Numbered from the stretch's first letter, positions 8,124-17,553 are shown. The stretch is 42,488 bases of DNA from Woeseiaceae bacterium (GCA_024640365.1 JAHEFE010000024.1:1-42488), one strand, 5' to 3'. Notes: generated by a model from the sequence alone, not told the origin. Numbers and translations are program-made.

Positions 8124-9218
8124 GTGACGTCATTAACACATTCTGATCTTAAAGCTACTCTTGGCGCTATCATCATTCCGGGGTTGGGCCACTCGCTCGC
8201 CAGTGTCGGGAAAATAGTTAGCGTCGATGTGGCTGCCGATAAGGTGCGTTTGGTTATCGAGCTGGGGTTTCCTGCAAACGGCATCAAGGCCGAGCTTGAA
8301 TCGCTGCTAGCCGCTGTAATTGCAGAATCTGGCAGTGATGCCGGGGTTGATGTTGAGTGGCAACAGGTGATCGTCGCTCACGGCGTGCAGCGCAACTTGC
8401 AGCCGATCGCCGGCGTTCGCAACCTGATTGCAATTTCGTCTGGAAAGGGTGGCGTAGGCAAGTCCACGACCGCTGCCAATCTGGCGCTGGCGCTGGTCGC
8501 AGAAGGTGCCCGGGTCGGTATTCTCGATGCCGACATCTATGGTCCCAGCCAGCCAACGATGCTAGGTCTTGATGGGTTGCATCCGACCAGTAAGGACGGC
8601 AAATCAATGGAGCCCCTGGAGGCCCATGGCATTCAAGTGATGTCCATAGGTTTTTTAATTGATGTTGATCAGCCCATGGTGTGGCGCGGTCCAATGGTAA
8701 CGCAGGCGCTGAATCAATTGATGATGCAGACAAACTGGACTGACCTTGATTACCTGATCGTCGATATGCCGCCGGGTACCGGTGATATTCAGCTGACATT
8801 GTCGCAGCAGGTCCCGGTCAGTGGTGCGGTCATCATTACGACGCCCCAGGACATTGCTTTGCTGGATGCGCGCAAGGGCTTACAGATGTTCCGCAAAGTG
8901 TCAGTTCCCATCCTGGGTATTGTGGAAAATATGAGTACTCATATTTGCAGCCAGTGTGGCCATGAAGAGGCACTGTTCGGTACAGGTGGGGGCAAGCAAC
9001 TGTCGGCCGATTACGATGTTGAACTCCTTGGCCAGCTTCCCCTTGATATCAATATTCGCCAGCAAACGGATAGTGGCAAGCCCACGGTTATCGCGGACCC
9101 GGAGGGTCCTGTGGCAACAAACTACCGGCAAATCGCCCGCAAGATGTCTGCCTTGTTGGCAACCAAGGCGAAAGATTACAGCCATCGTTTCCCAAAAATT
9201 GTTGTTGAGGAGAGCTAG
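8124..9218 (+). CDS. apbC: Iron-sulfur cluster carrier ATPase ApbC/Mrp
   Basis: P-loop ATPase of the Mrp/NBP35 family that binds and transfers Fe-S clusters to apoproteins in the cytoplasm. The 364-residue protein has an N-terminal MIP18-like domain (about 5-85), the deviant Walker A GKGGVGKST at 107-115, switch II VDMPPGTGD near 213-221 and the cluster-binding CSQC at 275-278. The start is GTG at 8124, preceded by an AAGG ribosome site about 8 nt away. dcd begins directly after its stop, so they form an operon. An Mrp homologue near dcd and metG is also found in Pseudomonas. Confidence 0.95.
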   Translation: MTSLTHSDLKATLGAIIIPGLGHSLASVGKIVSVDVAADKVRLVIELGFPANGIKAELESLLAAVIAESGSDAGVDVEWQQVIVAHGVQRNLQPIAGVRNLIAISSGKGGVGKSTTAANLALALVAEGARVGILDADIYGPSQPTMLGLDGLHPTSKDGKSMEPLEAHGIQVMSIGFLIDVDQPMVWRGPMVTQALNQLMMQTNWTDLDYLIVDMPPGTGDIQLTLSQQVPVSGAVIITTPQDIALLDARKGLQMFRKVSVPILGIVENMSTHICSQCGHEEALFGTGGGKQLSADYDVELLGQLPLDINIRQQTDSGKPTVIADPEGPVATNYRQIARKMSALLATKAKDYSHRFPKIVVEES

Positions 9219-9785
9219 TTGAGCATTAAATCCGATCGCTGGATTCGCCGTATGGCGGAAGAGCACGGCATGATTGAACCGTTTGAGCCCGGTCAAGTCA
9301 GGCGCGTAAATGGGAAACCAATCGTTTCTTACGGTACGTCAAGCTATGGCTACGACGTGCGTTGTTCGGACGAGTTTAAAATATTTACCAATATAGAATC
9401 GGTCATCGTTGACCCGAAAGCGTTCGATGAAACGAGTTTTGTCGATAAACAAAGTGACACGTGCATCATTCCACCCAATTCATTTGCTCTGGCCCGCACC
9501 GTGGAATATTTCCGTATACCGCGCAACGTATTGACCGTATGCCTAGGTAAGTCGACCTACGCACGCTGCGGAATTATTGTAAACGTAACGCCGTTAGAAC
9601 CAGAGTGGGAAGGCCATGTCACTCTCGAGTTTTCAAACACGACTCCGTTACCGGCACGTATTTATGCCAATGAAGGAATCGCACAGATGCTGTTTTTTGA
9701 ATCGGACGAGGAGTGCGAAACCTCTTACAAGGATCGAGGCGGCAAATATCAGGGGCAGCGCGGCGTCACCTTGCCGCAGACTTGA
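9219..9785 (+). CDS. dcd: dCTP deaminase
   Basis: Converts dCTP to dUTP and ammonia, feeding dTMP synthesis. The 188-residue product has the usual length for the family. The N-terminus [19 protein letters not shown] and the core [21 protein letters not shown] are characteristic, with the catalytic Glu in the [14 protein letters not shown] segment. The start codon is TTG at 9219, immediately after the apbC stop, with GAGGAGAG upstream inside the end of apbC; this implies translational coupling. It converges with the DUF3108 gene 27 nt away. Confidence 0.97.
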   Translation: MSIKSDRWIRRMAEEHGMIEPFEPGQVRRVNGKPIVSYGTSSYGYDVRCSDEFKIFTNIESVIVDPKAFDETSFVDKQSDTCIIPPNSFALARTVEYFRIPRNVLTVCLGKSTYARCGIIVNVTPLEPEWEGHVTLEFSNTTPLPARIYANEGIAQMLFFESDEECETSYKDRGGKYQGQRGVTLPQT

Positions 9786-9812
9786 GGATCTCCCTCCGCT
9801 CGAGTTCAGTGC

Positions 9813-10526
9813 TTATTGAGCAGGAAGCAACTGGTAGGATTTAAGTCTGGCAACTGCGTCTGATTTACCATCCTTGAACTGTTCGATGCGGACGGGCTGG
9901 TAATTGAGTTCAGGAGCGAACCAAACGTGGGTTGATCTGGTTGAACCATCTCGTTCCCGACTGAATTTTAACGTTTCCAGGCGACCTAATGGGGTTTCAA
10001 GTACTTCGGTACCCTGTGCGACATACTCGATTACGTCAATCTCATTACGATCTACCACTCGGTAGGTTCCCGGAACTTCGCCCTTGATCAATGCCTCGCG
10101 CACCTGTAACTGTTCGAGTATGCGATCTGTATCGCCCGGCTGAAGGTCGAGTTCCACCGTTTCAAATTTGTAGGTGCTGGTCGCTTTGTCAGCGGTGAAA
10201 GTGATTTTATTGCTGCGTTTGTGATCAGGCTTGCCGTTGATGAAGTTAAATTCAATCGGCCGATAGCCTTCTTCACCGACGCCGAAGCGGCTCGATTCGA
10301 CGATTGGGTCGCGCATCAAGACCTTTGCCAGGCCTTTTGATCGGGTTACGGATTTTATCTCGTACTGTTCGGCTTGTTCCGCCGTACTTGGCAAGCGCTC
10401 CAACGTCGTTTCAATTTGCCCACGCAACGCGCTGATTTTCACATCGTAAACGATGCGATAGGGGTCGAGGGCGGCGGCCGGATGCCATACGCCTAAGAGT
10501 AATGCCAATAGAATCAATCGCTGCAC
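9813..10526 (-). CDS. DUF3108 domain exported protein
   Basis: A 237-residue protein with a clear signal peptide (LILLALLLGVWHPAAA, cleavage near residue 19), so periplasmic or outer-membrane associated. The body fits the DUF3108 family, predicted to be a beta-rich barrel-like fold; motifs include YDVKISALRG near the start and GRLETLKFSRERDGS later. The function of the family is not known. The start is GTG at 10526 with a good GGGGAG ribosome site 6-7 nt upstream. It is last of the purM-purN operon, 14 nt after purN; from memory the same neighbourhood is common in gammaproteobacteria. Confidence 0.85.
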   Translation of the reverse strand: MQRLILLALLLGVWHPAAALDPYRIVYDVKISALRGQIETTLERLPSTAEQAEQYEIKSVTRSKGLAKVLMRDPIVESSRFGVGEEGYRPIEFNFINGKPDHKRSNKITFTADKATSTYKFETVELDLQPGDTDRILEQLQVREALIKGEVPGTYRVVDRNEIDVIEYVAQGTEVLETPLGRLETLKFSRERDGSTRSTHVWFAPELNYQPVRIEQFKDGKSDAVARLKSYQLLPAQ

Positions 10527-10540
10527 TTATAGCTCCCCAA

Positions 10541-11212
10541 TCACTGATTTGCTTCCAGCCAATCCTGTACAACCGGCTTTGCCAAGGGCTTCCCGTCGAG
10601 CAAGACCTGCCCATCCACGATTTCTACCCTGCCGCTCGCAATCCAGGTTGCTGCTTCAGGGAAAATTATGTGCTCCATAGTCTGAACGCGGGCTGAAAGG
10701 GTTGCGGCGTCGTCGGTGGCCAGGACCGGCACGCGTCCCTGCAGTATGGCTGGCCCCGCATCCAGCTCCTCGGTAACAAAGTGCACTGTGCAGCCATGCC
10801 AGCGTTCCAAGGCGTCAAGTGCGCGCTGGTGGGTATTGAGGCCAGGGTAGGCGGGCAGCAGTGCCGGATGAATGTTGAGAATGCGACCTGCGTATTTACC
10901 GACAAAGCTGGCGCTCAGAATTCGCATGAAACCGGCAAGGATAATGAGGTCGGGTGAGTATTCTTGGAGAACCCCGTGGATTGCTTTGTCGAAACTTTCG
11001 CGGTCCTGGAAATCTTTATGACTCACCACGTGGCTGGGGATAGCGGCCTTCCTTGCACGCTCGAGACCAAATGCATCGGCTTTGTTGCTGATAACGACCG
11101 CCAGTGCAAATGGCGAATTGTCCTGTTGTGCACGATCGATAAACGCCTGCAGATTCGAGCCACTGCCGGATATGAGAACTGCTACGCGGGGTTTGCGGCC
11201 GCCTGCTTTCAA
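10541..11212 (-). CDS. purN: Phosphoribosylglycinamide formyltransferase
   Basis: Transfers a formyl group from 10-formyl-tetrahydrofolate to GAR, the third step of de novo purine synthesis. The protein is 223 residues with the TTG start at 11212. It has the phosphate-binding loop [13 protein letters not shown], the catalytic region [14 protein letters not shown] (Asn and His) and the catalytic Asp in [11 protein letters not shown]. The start is inferred: TTG overlaps the purM stop as TTGA, and an AGAGG site lies about 9 nt upstream within purM, so the pair is translationally coupled. Extending the frame further upstream would only read purM DNA out of frame. Confidence 0.95.
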   Translation of the reverse strand: MKAGGRKPRVAVLISGSGSNLQAFIDRAQQDNSPFALAVVISNKADAFGLERARKAAIPSHVVSHKDFQDRESFDKAIHGVLQEYSPDLIILAGFMRILSASFVGKYAGRILNIHPALLPAYPGLNTHQRALDALERWHGCTVHFVTEELDAGPAILQGRVPVLATDDAATLSARVQTMEHIIFPEAATWIASGRVEIVDGQVLLDGKPLAKPVVQDWLEANQ

Positions 11213-12228
11213 CGGTAGTGAACCTCTGCCGCGCCCTCGATGACGGCGCCGATCGTAATTGCCGCTTCGCCAAGTTGCTCCAGTAACTGCAGGGTCTTGG
11301 CAGCGTCCTTGGCAGCAACAATAACCGCCATGCCAATGCCGCAATTGAATGTGCGGCGCATTTCGTCGATGGCAATATTGCCGTGCTTGGCGAGCCAGTC
11401 AAACACGGGACCTTGTTGCCAGCTGTCAGTATCGATTGCTGCTCCCAGCCCATCGGGGAACACTCGAGGCAGGTTTTCAGTAATGCCACCGCCAGTAATG
11501 TGTGCTAATCCATGGATCTTGATTTCGGCCATTAACGCCAGGATTGAGCGCACGTAGATCCTGGTTGGCGCCAATAGGACTTCAGCGGCAGGTCGGCCGT
11601 CTATATTTTTGTCGGTGGCCTGTTCGAGGACGCGCCGGATCAGGGAGTAACCGTTGGAGTGCGGTCCGGATGAGCGTAACCCGATAATGACATCACCTGC
11701 CGTGATGGCTTGGCCATCGATCATTTCACTGCGCTCTATAGCCCCGACACAGAAACCGGCCAGGTCGTACTCGCCATCAGCATACATATCAGGCATCTCA
11801 GCTGTTTCGCCGCCAATGAGTGCCGCACCTGCCAGTTCGCAGCCGTCTGCGATACCCGCAACGACAGCTGCTGCAGTATCGACTTGCAACTTGCCGCAAG
11901 CGAAATAGTCCAGGAAAAACAAGGGTTCAGCGCCTTGCACCAGTACATCATTGACGCACATTGCGACCAGATCGATACCGATCGTGTCATGTCGATTGAG
12001 CTGTTGCGCCAGTTTCAGTTTGGTGCCGACTCCATCCGTGCCGGAAACCAGCACGGGTTCCCGGTATTTGCCCGGCTGCAGCGCAAATAGTCCGCCAAAA
12101 CCTCCCAGGCCGGCCATTACTTCCGGGCGTCGGGTTTTTGCCACCATCGGCTTGATACGCTCGACGAGTTCGTTGCCGGCATCAATATCGACACCTGAAT
12201 CTTTGTAGGTAAGCGGTTTAGTTGTCAT
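11209..12228 (-). CDS. purM: Phosphoribosylformylglycinamidine cyclo-ligase (AIR synthetase)
   Basis: ATP-dependent closure of FGAM to AIR, the fifth step of purine synthesis. The ATG at 12228 gives 339 residues beginning at the conserved [19 protein letters not shown]; a longer frame starts at 12315 but adds sequence unlike the family. Signature stretches are [40 protein letters not shown] (nucleotide-binding region), [11 protein letters not shown] and [15 protein letters not shown]. It begins the operon purM-purN-DUF3108 and is divergent from the DUF2066 gene. No PurR-type box was recognised in the 100-nt divergent spacer. Confidence 0.97.
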   Translation of the reverse strand: MTTKPLTYKDSGVDIDAGNELVERIKPMVAKTRRPEVMAGLGGFGGLFALQPGKYREPVLVSGTDGVGTKLKLAQQLNRHDTIGIDLVAMCVNDVLVQGAEPLFFLDYFACGKLQVDTAAAVVAGIADGCELAGAALIGGETAEMPDMYADGEYDLAGFCVGAIERSEMIDGQAITAGDVIIGLRSSGPHSNGYSLIRRVLEQATDKNIDGRPAAEVLLAPTRIYVRSILALMAEIKIHGLAHITGGGITENLPRVFPDGLGAAIDTDSWQQGPVFDWLAKHGNIAIDEMRRTFNCGIGMAVIVAAKDAAKTLQLLEQLGEAAITIGAVIEGAAEVHYR

Positions 12229-12270
12229 GCGGATTCTTTGGCGGTTAAGGCCGTAGCCGTTAATTAAGGG

Positions 12271-12298
12271 GTGGTATCTGCTGCGAGGGCGATATAAT
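12271..12298 (+). promoter_or_regulatory. Putative promoter for the DUF2066 operon
   Basis: A perfect TATAAT at 12293-12298 lies about 30 nt before the DUF2066 TTG start. A poor -35 (GTGGTA, 12271-12276) can be placed 16 nt upstream. The -10 also reads nearly as consensus on the other strand (TATTAT), so this spot may serve purM as well. Confidence 0.4.
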
Positions 12299-12328
12299 AG
12301 AGCTTCGCTAATCACGGGGAAACCACCA

Positions 12329-13468
12329 TTGCTTAAATCAGGCGCAATAATGACTGCATCGGTACGTCTTTGGGCACACGTTTATCGTGTTATTGATCTC
12401 GTGCAGGGAATTTTCCGCAAAGCTATCTGTTTCTTGATTCTGGCGTCAGTCATTGGCGTGCCGGTTCAGGCCGCGGAACTGACTGATCTGTACACGGCGC
12501 AGGTGACTATGGATGCCACGACCGACAATCCTCGAGATAAAGCCTATCGCAGTGCGCTATCCCAGGTGCTGGTGCGGGTAACGGGCTCCCAGGCGGCAGC
12601 CATGTCGCCAGACCTGGAGCGGCTCTTCCCTGACCCCTCGCGCTATGTGCTGCAATTTCGACCGGGTGAGGAAAACACGATTGTGATTTCATTTGACGGT
12701 GACGCTTTGCAAAGCACATTGCGAGCCGCCGGCCAACCTGTTTGGGGCAAGGATCGTCCGCTGACATTAATCTGGCTCGCTGTCGACAGAGGCAACGGCG
12801 AACGTGAAATTGTAGCCGCTGAAGATCAAGACAAGATTGAGGATATCGCGCGTACCATTGATCCGAACCAGCTTATTCGTGAGCGCATTATGGATATAGC
12901 ATCTCGTCGTGGTGTTCCAGTGTTGCTACCGTTACTTGATGCAGTGGATCAGGCCAGCGTAAGTTTTAGCGATATCTGGGGGGGCTTTGATGATTCTGTA
13001 CTGCAAGCATCGAAACGGTATGGCGTGAAATCCATACTGGTCGGCCGCCTGCGTCTTGGCGGCGCGCAACAAATTCGCTGGACCTATTATTGGACCGGCG
13101 AAACACAACAATGGACGGACGATCTTGAAGACGCGATGCACCGGCTCGCCGATTATCAGGCTTCGCAATTTGCATTCGCAGGCAATCGACCGTTAATGAC
13201 GATTGCCCTGCGAGTAGCAGGTGTGCAAACGCCGGCCGCTTACGTTGCGTTGGAGAATTATCTCCAGTCAGTGTCGATGATCGATAGCATGGCAATAACG
13301 GAAGTGCAGGGGGACCGCATTCAATACAAGCTACAACTTCGCGCGGATACGGAACGATTGGTGCGTACGCTGGATGCAGGCAGTATTCTCGAACGGGCGG
13401 AAAGTTCTGTATCATCGGGACTTCCCGCGAATCATGAAGACTCGCTCGATTATTTCTTGAAGCCTTGA
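12329..13468 (+). CDS. DUF2066 domain exported protein
   Basis: Protein of 379 residues of the DUF2066 family, function unknown. A hydrophobic signal segment ([16 protein letters not shown]) is preceded by an unusually long N-terminal stretch, with likely cleavage before [10 protein letters not shown]. Three starts are possible: TTG at 12329 with GGGGA 9 nt upstream (chosen), ATG at 12350, or an internal GTG near 12403 that would give a more normal 25-residue signal peptide. The gene is divergent from purM and heads a block with a CDP-alcohol transferase, a permease and hda. From memory, a DUF2066 gene between purM and hda also occurs in Pseudomonas. Confidence 0.85.
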   Translation: MLKSGAIMTASVRLWAHVYRVIDLVQGIFRKAICFLILASVIGVPVQAAELTDLYTAQVTMDATTDNPRDKAYRSALSQVLVRVTGSQAAAMSPDLERLFPDPSRYVLQFRPGEENTIVISFDGDALQSTLRAAGQPVWGKDRPLTLIWLAVDRGNGEREIVAAEDQDKIEDIARTIDPNQLIRERIMDIASRRGVPVLLPLLDAVDQASVSFSDIWGGFDDSVLQASKRYGVKSILVGRLRLGGAQQIRWTYYWTGETQQWTDDLEDAMHRLADYQASQFAFAGNRPLMTIALRVAGVQTPAAYVALENYLQSVSMIDSMAITEVQGDRIQYKLQLRADTERLVRTLDAGSILERAESSVSSGLPANHEDSLDYFLKP

Positions 13469-13478
13469 AATACCGCAA

Positions 13479-14024
13479 ATGAATTTACGCTGGCTGCCAA
13501 ATGCGATATCTCTATTCCGGATCATTCTTGTTCCGCCAATTCTGATATTGATTACGCGCGATCGCTACGACGTTGCGCTGCTGCTATTTGTCCTGGCCGG
13601 TTTCTCCGACGGGTTGGATGGTTACCTGGCAAACCGGTTTCAATGGCACTCTCGATTTGGTGCGTTACTCGACCCTGTTGCGGACAAGTTACTGGTGGGT
13701 TGTACGTTCATTTTATTGGCGTTGCTCGAGCAGATTCCGATTTGGTTGACGACCATCGTAATTTTGCGTGACGTGGTCATTGTGGGTGGGGCAACGATCT
13801 ATAATTTTTTCGTCAGACCTATCGAGGCGCGACCGACTCGAATCAGTAAGCTGAATACAGCCCTGGAATTGTTATTCCTGTTATTCGTTATGAGCCGCGC
13901 CGGATTTGGCTGGCCGGAAGAAATCAGTATTACTGTTCTGGGTGCAGCAACGGTTGTCACTGTAGTAATCAGTGGCATAGATTACGTTTGGTCGTGGACG
14001 AAAATGGCCCAAAGGATGAACTGA
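13479..14024 (+). CDS. CDP-alcohol phosphatidyltransferase family protein (PgsA-like)
   Basis: Integral membrane enzyme of 181 residues that should join a CDP-diacylglycerol-derived phosphatidyl group to an alcohol, perhaps glycerol-3-phosphate as in PgsA. The family motif is at 44-69: D44, D47, G48, A51, G61, D65 and D69 are all present, but the residue after A51 is Asn52 where the consensus has Arg. Four to five membrane segments are visible. Because of the altered motif and its place outside the usual pgsA neighbourhood, I do not assign pgsA. It lies 10 nt after DUF2066 and its TGA overlaps the ATG of the next gene. Confidence 0.85.
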   Translation: MNLRWLPNAISLFRIILVPPILILITRDRYDVALLLFVLAGFSDGLDGYLANRFQWHSRFGALLDPVADKLLVGCTFILLALLEQIPIWLTTIVILRDVVIVGGATIYNFFVRPIEARPTRISKLNTALELLFLLFVMSRAGFGWPEEISITVLGAATVVTVVISGIDYVWSWTKMAQRMN

Positions 14025-15085
14025 TGGCGACAACGAACACGCGAACGAATTGGCTGATCGCGACCGCCCTTGTGGGCGGTTTGCTGTATTTGTTGGCACC
14101 GGTATTGACCCCCTTTATTGCGGCAGCTTTGTTGGCCTATATCGGCGATCCATTAGCGGACAGACTGCAGCGCCTGAAGTTGCCACGGACTATTGCTGTT
14201 GTCGCCGTTTTCCTGCTTACGTTTTTGATGGTGTTTTTGCTGATCATGCTGGTGCTGCCGCTTATTCAGATGCAGGTTGGTGCTTTGCTCGACGCGTTAC
14301 CTGACATCATCCATCAGCTGGAGGATATCTGGTTACCTCGGCTCGGATCACTAGTGGGCGGCATTGACGGCGGAGACGATATAGGCATGGCTGCTTTCTT
14401 GTCTCGTTACGGAGAAATGGCAGGGAGTTGGGGTAGCAAGGTGCTGTTGGGACTCAGCAAATCTGGTGGCTTATTGTTCGCCGCAGTTCTGAGCTTATTT
14501 CTGATCCCGATCTTGACCTTTTACCTGTTGCGGGACTGGGATCATATGGTTGCTCATTTTGGCGCTTTGGTACCGAGTCGCAGTCGGGATACTGTGACTC
14601 GCCTTGCCCGCGAGACAGATGAAATTCTCGGATCGTTTCTGCGCGGACAGATTCTCGTGATGATTGCCCTGGCGATAATATATTCCGTTGGGCTGACTAT
14701 TGTTGGCCTCAAGTATGCAATCGCTATTGGGGTTGTCGCCGGGCTCGTAAGCTTCGTGCCGTATCTCGGTTTCATATTTGGTATTTTGCTGGCGGCCCTG
14801 ACAGTAATTGGTGCGCCGAATATCTGGTGGATGCTTGGTGGCATTGTGGTGACTTTTTCGGTAGCCCAATTCATTGAAGGTTCGTTCCTGACACCGAAAT
14901 TGGTCGGAGATCGTATTGGCTTGCACCCGGTGATTATTATCTTTGCAATTGCCGCTGGTGGTCAGTTGTTTGGCTTTTTCGGTATTTTGCTGGCGCTACC
15001 TGCGGCAGCTGCACTATCGGTGTTGGTACGCTTTGCTTACCACAATTATCTCGCAGAAAAACCGAACGGTATTGTTCCTGAATGA
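14024..15085 (+). CDS. AI-2E family transporter (PerM-like permease)
   Basis: Polytopic inner-membrane protein of 353 residues, of the AI-2E transporter/PerM family. Family members include TqsA-like autoinducer exporters and Na+/H+ antiporters; the substrate here is unknown. Hydrophobic segments recur from residue 10 to 345, with the conserved loop region VPYLGFIFGILLA and the C-terminal IEGSFLTPKLVGDRIGLHP motif typical of the family. The ATG at 14024 overlaps the upstream TGA by one base and follows AAGGA, so translation is coupled; a longer frame from 13988 lies within the previous gene. hda follows after 19 nt. Confidence 0.9.
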   Translation: MATTNTRTNWLIATALVGGLLYLLAPVLTPFIAAALLAYIGDPLADRLQRLKLPRTIAVVAVFLLTFLMVFLLIMLVLPLIQMQVGALLDALPDIIHQLEDIWLPRLGSLVGGIDGGDDIGMAAFLSRYGEMAGSWGSKVLLGLSKSGGLLFAAVLSLFLIPILTFYLLRDWDHMVAHFGALVPSRSRDTVTRLARETDEILGSFLRGQILVMIALAIIYSVGLTIVGLKYAIAIGVVAGLVSFVPYLGFIFGILLAALTVIGAPNIWWMLGGIVVTFSVAQFIEGSFLTPKLVGDRIGLHPVIIIFAIAAGGQLFGFFGILLALPAAAALSVLVRFAYHNYLAEKPNGIVPE

Positions 15086-15104
15086 ACAATTGGGGAGCTG
15101 CACA

Positions 15105-15791
15105 TTGAATCAAATGGTGCTGCCGCTACAGTTGCAAGATAACGCCGTATTTTCAAGTTTCCTCGTTGACGGCAATGAAACGCTGGTGGCTTTTCTAATC
15201 GATGCGGTCGAGCAAGGGTCGGGTCATGGTTGCTGGATATGGGGTGCGGCTGCGACGGGCAAAACCCATTTGTTGCAGGCGAGTTGTGCGCTGGCGGGCG
15301 ATCGCGGAGTTTATCTCCCGTTGGATCAGTTCCTGGAAGCCGGGCCGGGTATTCTGGAGGGCATGGAGCGTCGTCCGATTATTTGTCTCGACAGCGTAGA
15401 TGCGGTGGCGGGACGGGGCGACTGGGAAAGTGCGTTGTTCCAGCTCTATAACAATGTCATGCAAGCAGGCGGATCTATTATTGCTGCTGCAAATTCTTCG
15501 GCGCGTAAGTGCGAATTTGTATTGCCGGATTTGCTCAGTCGTTTTTCTCAGTTGCCGGCTTTTCGACTTGTTCCTCTCGATGAATCGGGTCGGATCAAGG
15601 CATTGCAATTGCGAGCCAGTCATCGTGGGTTGACGTTGCCAGAGGAAACGGCCACGTACTTGTTGTCCCGGACCAGGCGGGACATGGCTAGCTTGTACGA
15701 CCTGCTCGACAGGCTTGATCTGGAATCATTGAAAGCACAGAGACGCCTGACAATACCGTTTGTTCGTGACGTGTTTAGCGATCTGGATTAG
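15105..15791 (+). CDS. hda: DnaA inactivator Hda
   Basis: AAA+ protein that, bound to the DNA-loaded sliding clamp, stimulates ATP hydrolysis by DnaA and so prevents re-initiation. The 228-residue product begins with a clamp-binding-like motif QMVLPL (residues 3-8). It then has a Walker A-like GAAATGKT (47-54), Walker B IICLD (92-96) and the C-terminal end QRRLTIPFVRDVF, which closely follows E. coli Hda. The start is TTG at 15105 with GGGGAG 8 nt upstream; ATG at 15114 is the alternative but would remove the Gln of the clamp motif. Its 3' end overlaps wrbA on the other strand by 17 nt. Confidence 0.93.
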   Translation: MNQMVLPLQLQDNAVFSSFLVDGNETLVAFLIDAVEQGSGHGCWIWGAAATGKTHLLQASCALAGDRGVYLPLDQFLEAGPGILEGMERRPIICLDSVDAVAGRGDWESALFQLYNNVMQAGGSIIAAANSSARKCEFVLPDLLSRFSQLPAFRLVPLDESGRIKALQLRASHRGLTLPEETATYLLSRTRRDMASLYDLLDRLDLESLKAQRRLTIPFVRDVFSDLD

Positions 15792-16383
15792 CTGCCGATA
15801 TTATCTTCGCCAATGTTGCTACACGCGAACCTAGCGCGCGGGCCAGCGTTATCTCATCGGCCGTCAACTTGTCATTGTCCTGGTTCCAGCTGACGTGGCC
15901 GGCACCGTACGGTCCGCCCCCACTTCGTGTCGTATTTAGTTCAGGCAAGCTGTAGGGCAGGCCAACGAAATACATCCCGTGGTGAATTAAGGGTAGCGCC
16001 ATTGAAAGTAGGGCTGACTCCTGCCCCCCATGGAGGGTCGAGCTTGAGGTAAATACCCCTGCTGGTTTGTCTGCCAGTTTGCCTTGCAGCCATTGAGCTC
16101 CGGTGCCGTCGAGAAAATACTTAAGCGGTGCAGCCATATTTCCAAAGCGAGCCGGGCTACCCATCACCAGTCCGGTGCACTCGGCCAGGTCATCGAGCGT
16201 TGCATAGGGGGGGCCCTGATCAGGGATAGCATCTTCCGTTGCTTCGCTGACCGCCGAAACCGCTGGAACAGTACGAAGTCGCGCGCTCATACCGGCAACC
16301 GATTCAACCCCTCGGCTGACCTCTCGTGCGAGCGCCGCGGTAGCACCGTAACGGGAGTAATAAAGTATGAGGACTTCTTTCAT
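15775..16383 (-). CDS. wrbA: NAD(P)H:quinone oxidoreductase, WrbA family
   Basis: Flavodoxin-like FMN enzyme that reduces quinones with two electrons, probably protective against redox stress. The 202-residue protein has the phosphate-binding loop YYSRYGATAALAREV near the start, and family segments GSPARFGNMAAPLKYFLDG and SSTLHGGQESALLS (FMN contacts). The ATG at 16383 overlaps the stop of the upstream ArsC-like gene as ATGA, so the two are coupled. The tail overlaps hda. The same arsC-wrbA neighbourhood beside hda is known to me from Pseudomonas. Confidence 0.93.
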   Translation of the reverse strand: MKEVLILYYSRYGATAALAREVSRGVESVAGMSARLRTVPAVSAVSEATEDAIPDQGPPYATLDDLAECTGLVMGSPARFGNMAAPLKYFLDGTGAQWLQGKLADKPAGVFTSSSTLHGGQESALLSMALPLIHHGMYFVGLPYSLPELNTTRSGGGPYGAGHVSWNQDNDKLTADEITLARALGSRVATLAKIISAANPDR

Positions 16384-16739
16384 TCTGCGATGAGTTCGAG
16401 CACGTTTTCCGGCGGCCGACCAATAACAGCAATGCCGGTACTTTCATTCACTACAATTGGCCGTTGCAGCAGAATAGGTTGCCGGCTAATGGCCTGTGCC
16501 AGTGCCAGATCGTCATCCATGTCTATATTGTTCTCAACGGCTGCGTACTCTGACTCTCCTGGGCGGAGGAGGTCCGCAACGCTCATGTCTAATGCCCGAG
16601 CCAGTAGCAGGATGGTGTCCGGGCTTGGCGGCGACTTTAGATACTCAATTACAGCGGGATCGATATTCTCGTTCTTGAGAATATCCAGGGTTTTGCGGGA
16701 CTTGGAACAGCGAGGGTTGTGATAAATCGTTATCGTCAT
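16380..16739 (-). CDS. arsC: Arsenate reductase (glutaredoxin-type, ArsC family)
   Basis: Thioredoxin-fold protein of 119 residues. The N-terminus TITIYHNPRCSKSRKTL carries Cys11, equivalent to the arsenate-attacking cysteine of E. coli ArsC, followed by the typical IVVNESTGIAVIGRPPENV segment. The ATG at 16739 is preferred to one at 16763 because it matches the family start. There is no arsB or arsR nearby and the gene is coupled to wrbA, so the physiological role may be another glutathione- or glutaredoxin-linked reduction rather than arsenic resistance. Confidence 0.9.
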   Translation of the reverse strand: MTITIYHNPRCSKSRKTLDILKNENIDPAVIEYLKSPPSPDTILLLARALDMSVADLLRPGESEYAAVENNIDMDDDLALAQAISRQPILLQRPIVVNESTGIAVIGRPPENVLELIAE

Positions 16740-16823
16740 GGTCTGGATTTTCTCTGCTACCATCTGTGTAGGAGCGGATACTTTACCAGCCGCTCACCAA
16801 AACTCCATAGACCGCCCTATTGC

Positions 16824-16853
16824 TTGACGATTGGCCCAATGACTTGCTAGCTT
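16824..16853 (+). promoter_or_regulatory. Weak candidate promoter for the DUF4398 lipoprotein gene
   Basis: TTGACG (16824-16829) is followed after 18 nt by TAGCTT (16848-16853). The -35 is good and the -10 is poor. The position, about 40 nt before the ATG, is reasonable. Confidence 0.25.
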
Positions 16854-16895
16854 TGGCAGGTACACTCCAACATTCCCTAGAGGTTGACTGCTTAA

Positions 16896-17189
16896 ATGCT
16901 GCGACGTGCATATCTTCTGGCTGTATTTACCCTGTTTCTTGGTCTCGCCGCCTGTGCGACGGCTCCTGTGCAGGAAATGAGCGATGCGCGGCAGACAATT
17001 GCGGTCGCGCGTAATGCAGGGGCAGAGGAGTTCGCGGCCGAAGAATTACATCTGGCCGAGCAATACCTCGAAAGCGCCCAGCAAAAACTGAACGAGCAAG
17101 CCTACAAACTGGCGCGAGATGACGCCAATAAGGCCAAACTTGCGGCGATGGACGCGTTAGTTCGGACTGAAAGTGCCAAGGCTAACTAA
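16896..17189 (+). CDS. DUF4398 domain lipoprotein
   Basis: Small lipoprotein of 97 residues. The signal segment LLAVFTLFLGLAAC is a classical lipobox, with the acylated cysteine at residue 20. The mature part is an alanine- and glutamate-rich helix-forming region (AEELHLAEQYLESAQQKLNE) that fits DUF4398, a periplasmic domain often found before OmpA-like modules. No OmpA domain follows here. The residue after the cysteine is Ala, so outer-membrane sorting is expected by the usual rule. The start is the ATG at 16896; the nearest AGAGG is about 13 nt away, rather far. Confidence 0.85.
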   Translation: MLRRAYLLAVFTLFLGLAACATAPVQEMSDARQTIAVARNAGAEEFAAEELHLAEQYLESAQQKLNEQAYKLARDDANKAKLAAMDALVRTESAKAN

Positions 17190-17247
17190 GCGCTTGCTGG
17201 CAGTCCGGCATTTCGGGGCCGCATAAACCACATTACGGACAAGCATA

Positions 17248-17553
17248 TTGTCGAGTAGAGAAGGTCCGTCAGATGGTGCCGCTGGGCCTGTTACTCACCG
17301 TTTTGTCGTGCGCGGTCATGTGCAGGGAGTGTATTTTCGGGCCAGTACGAAGGATAAGGCTATTGCTCTTGGTCTAGTTGGTTTTGCTCAAAACCTGGCG
17401 AACGGTGATGTCGTGGTGGTTGCGACCGGTGAGCTGGCTGCTCTTGCCATTCTTGAGCGTTGGTTGCATCAGGGGTCGCCGCTGGCTCGCGTGACCAGTG
17501 TCATCAGGGAGCCCATTAATCATCAGGCGCATACCGGTTTTCGCGTTTTGTAG
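17248..17553 (+). CDS. acyP: Acylphosphatase
   Basis: Small cytoplasmic enzyme of 101 residues that hydrolyses carboxyl-phosphate bonds. The catalytic loop VVRGHVQGVYFRAST contains the substrate-binding Arg, and the catalytic Asn lies in GFAQNLANGDVVVVATG; both are needed for activity and both are present. About 17 extra residues precede the core. No ATG exists in frame, so TTG at 17248 is the likely start, although its ribosome site is weak. Its stop is 7 nt from the stop of the convergent lytic transglycosylase gene. Confidence 0.92.
   Translation: MSSREGPSDGAAGPVTHRFVVRGHVQGVYFRASTKDKAIALGLVGFAQNLANGDVVVVATGELAALAILERWLHQGSPLARVTSVIREPINHQAHTGFRVL

Noticed and set aside
8284-8799. 171-codon minus-strand frame within apbC
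   Set aside because: Lies wholly inside apbC, is Arg/Ser-rich and low in complexity, and has no recognisable feature.
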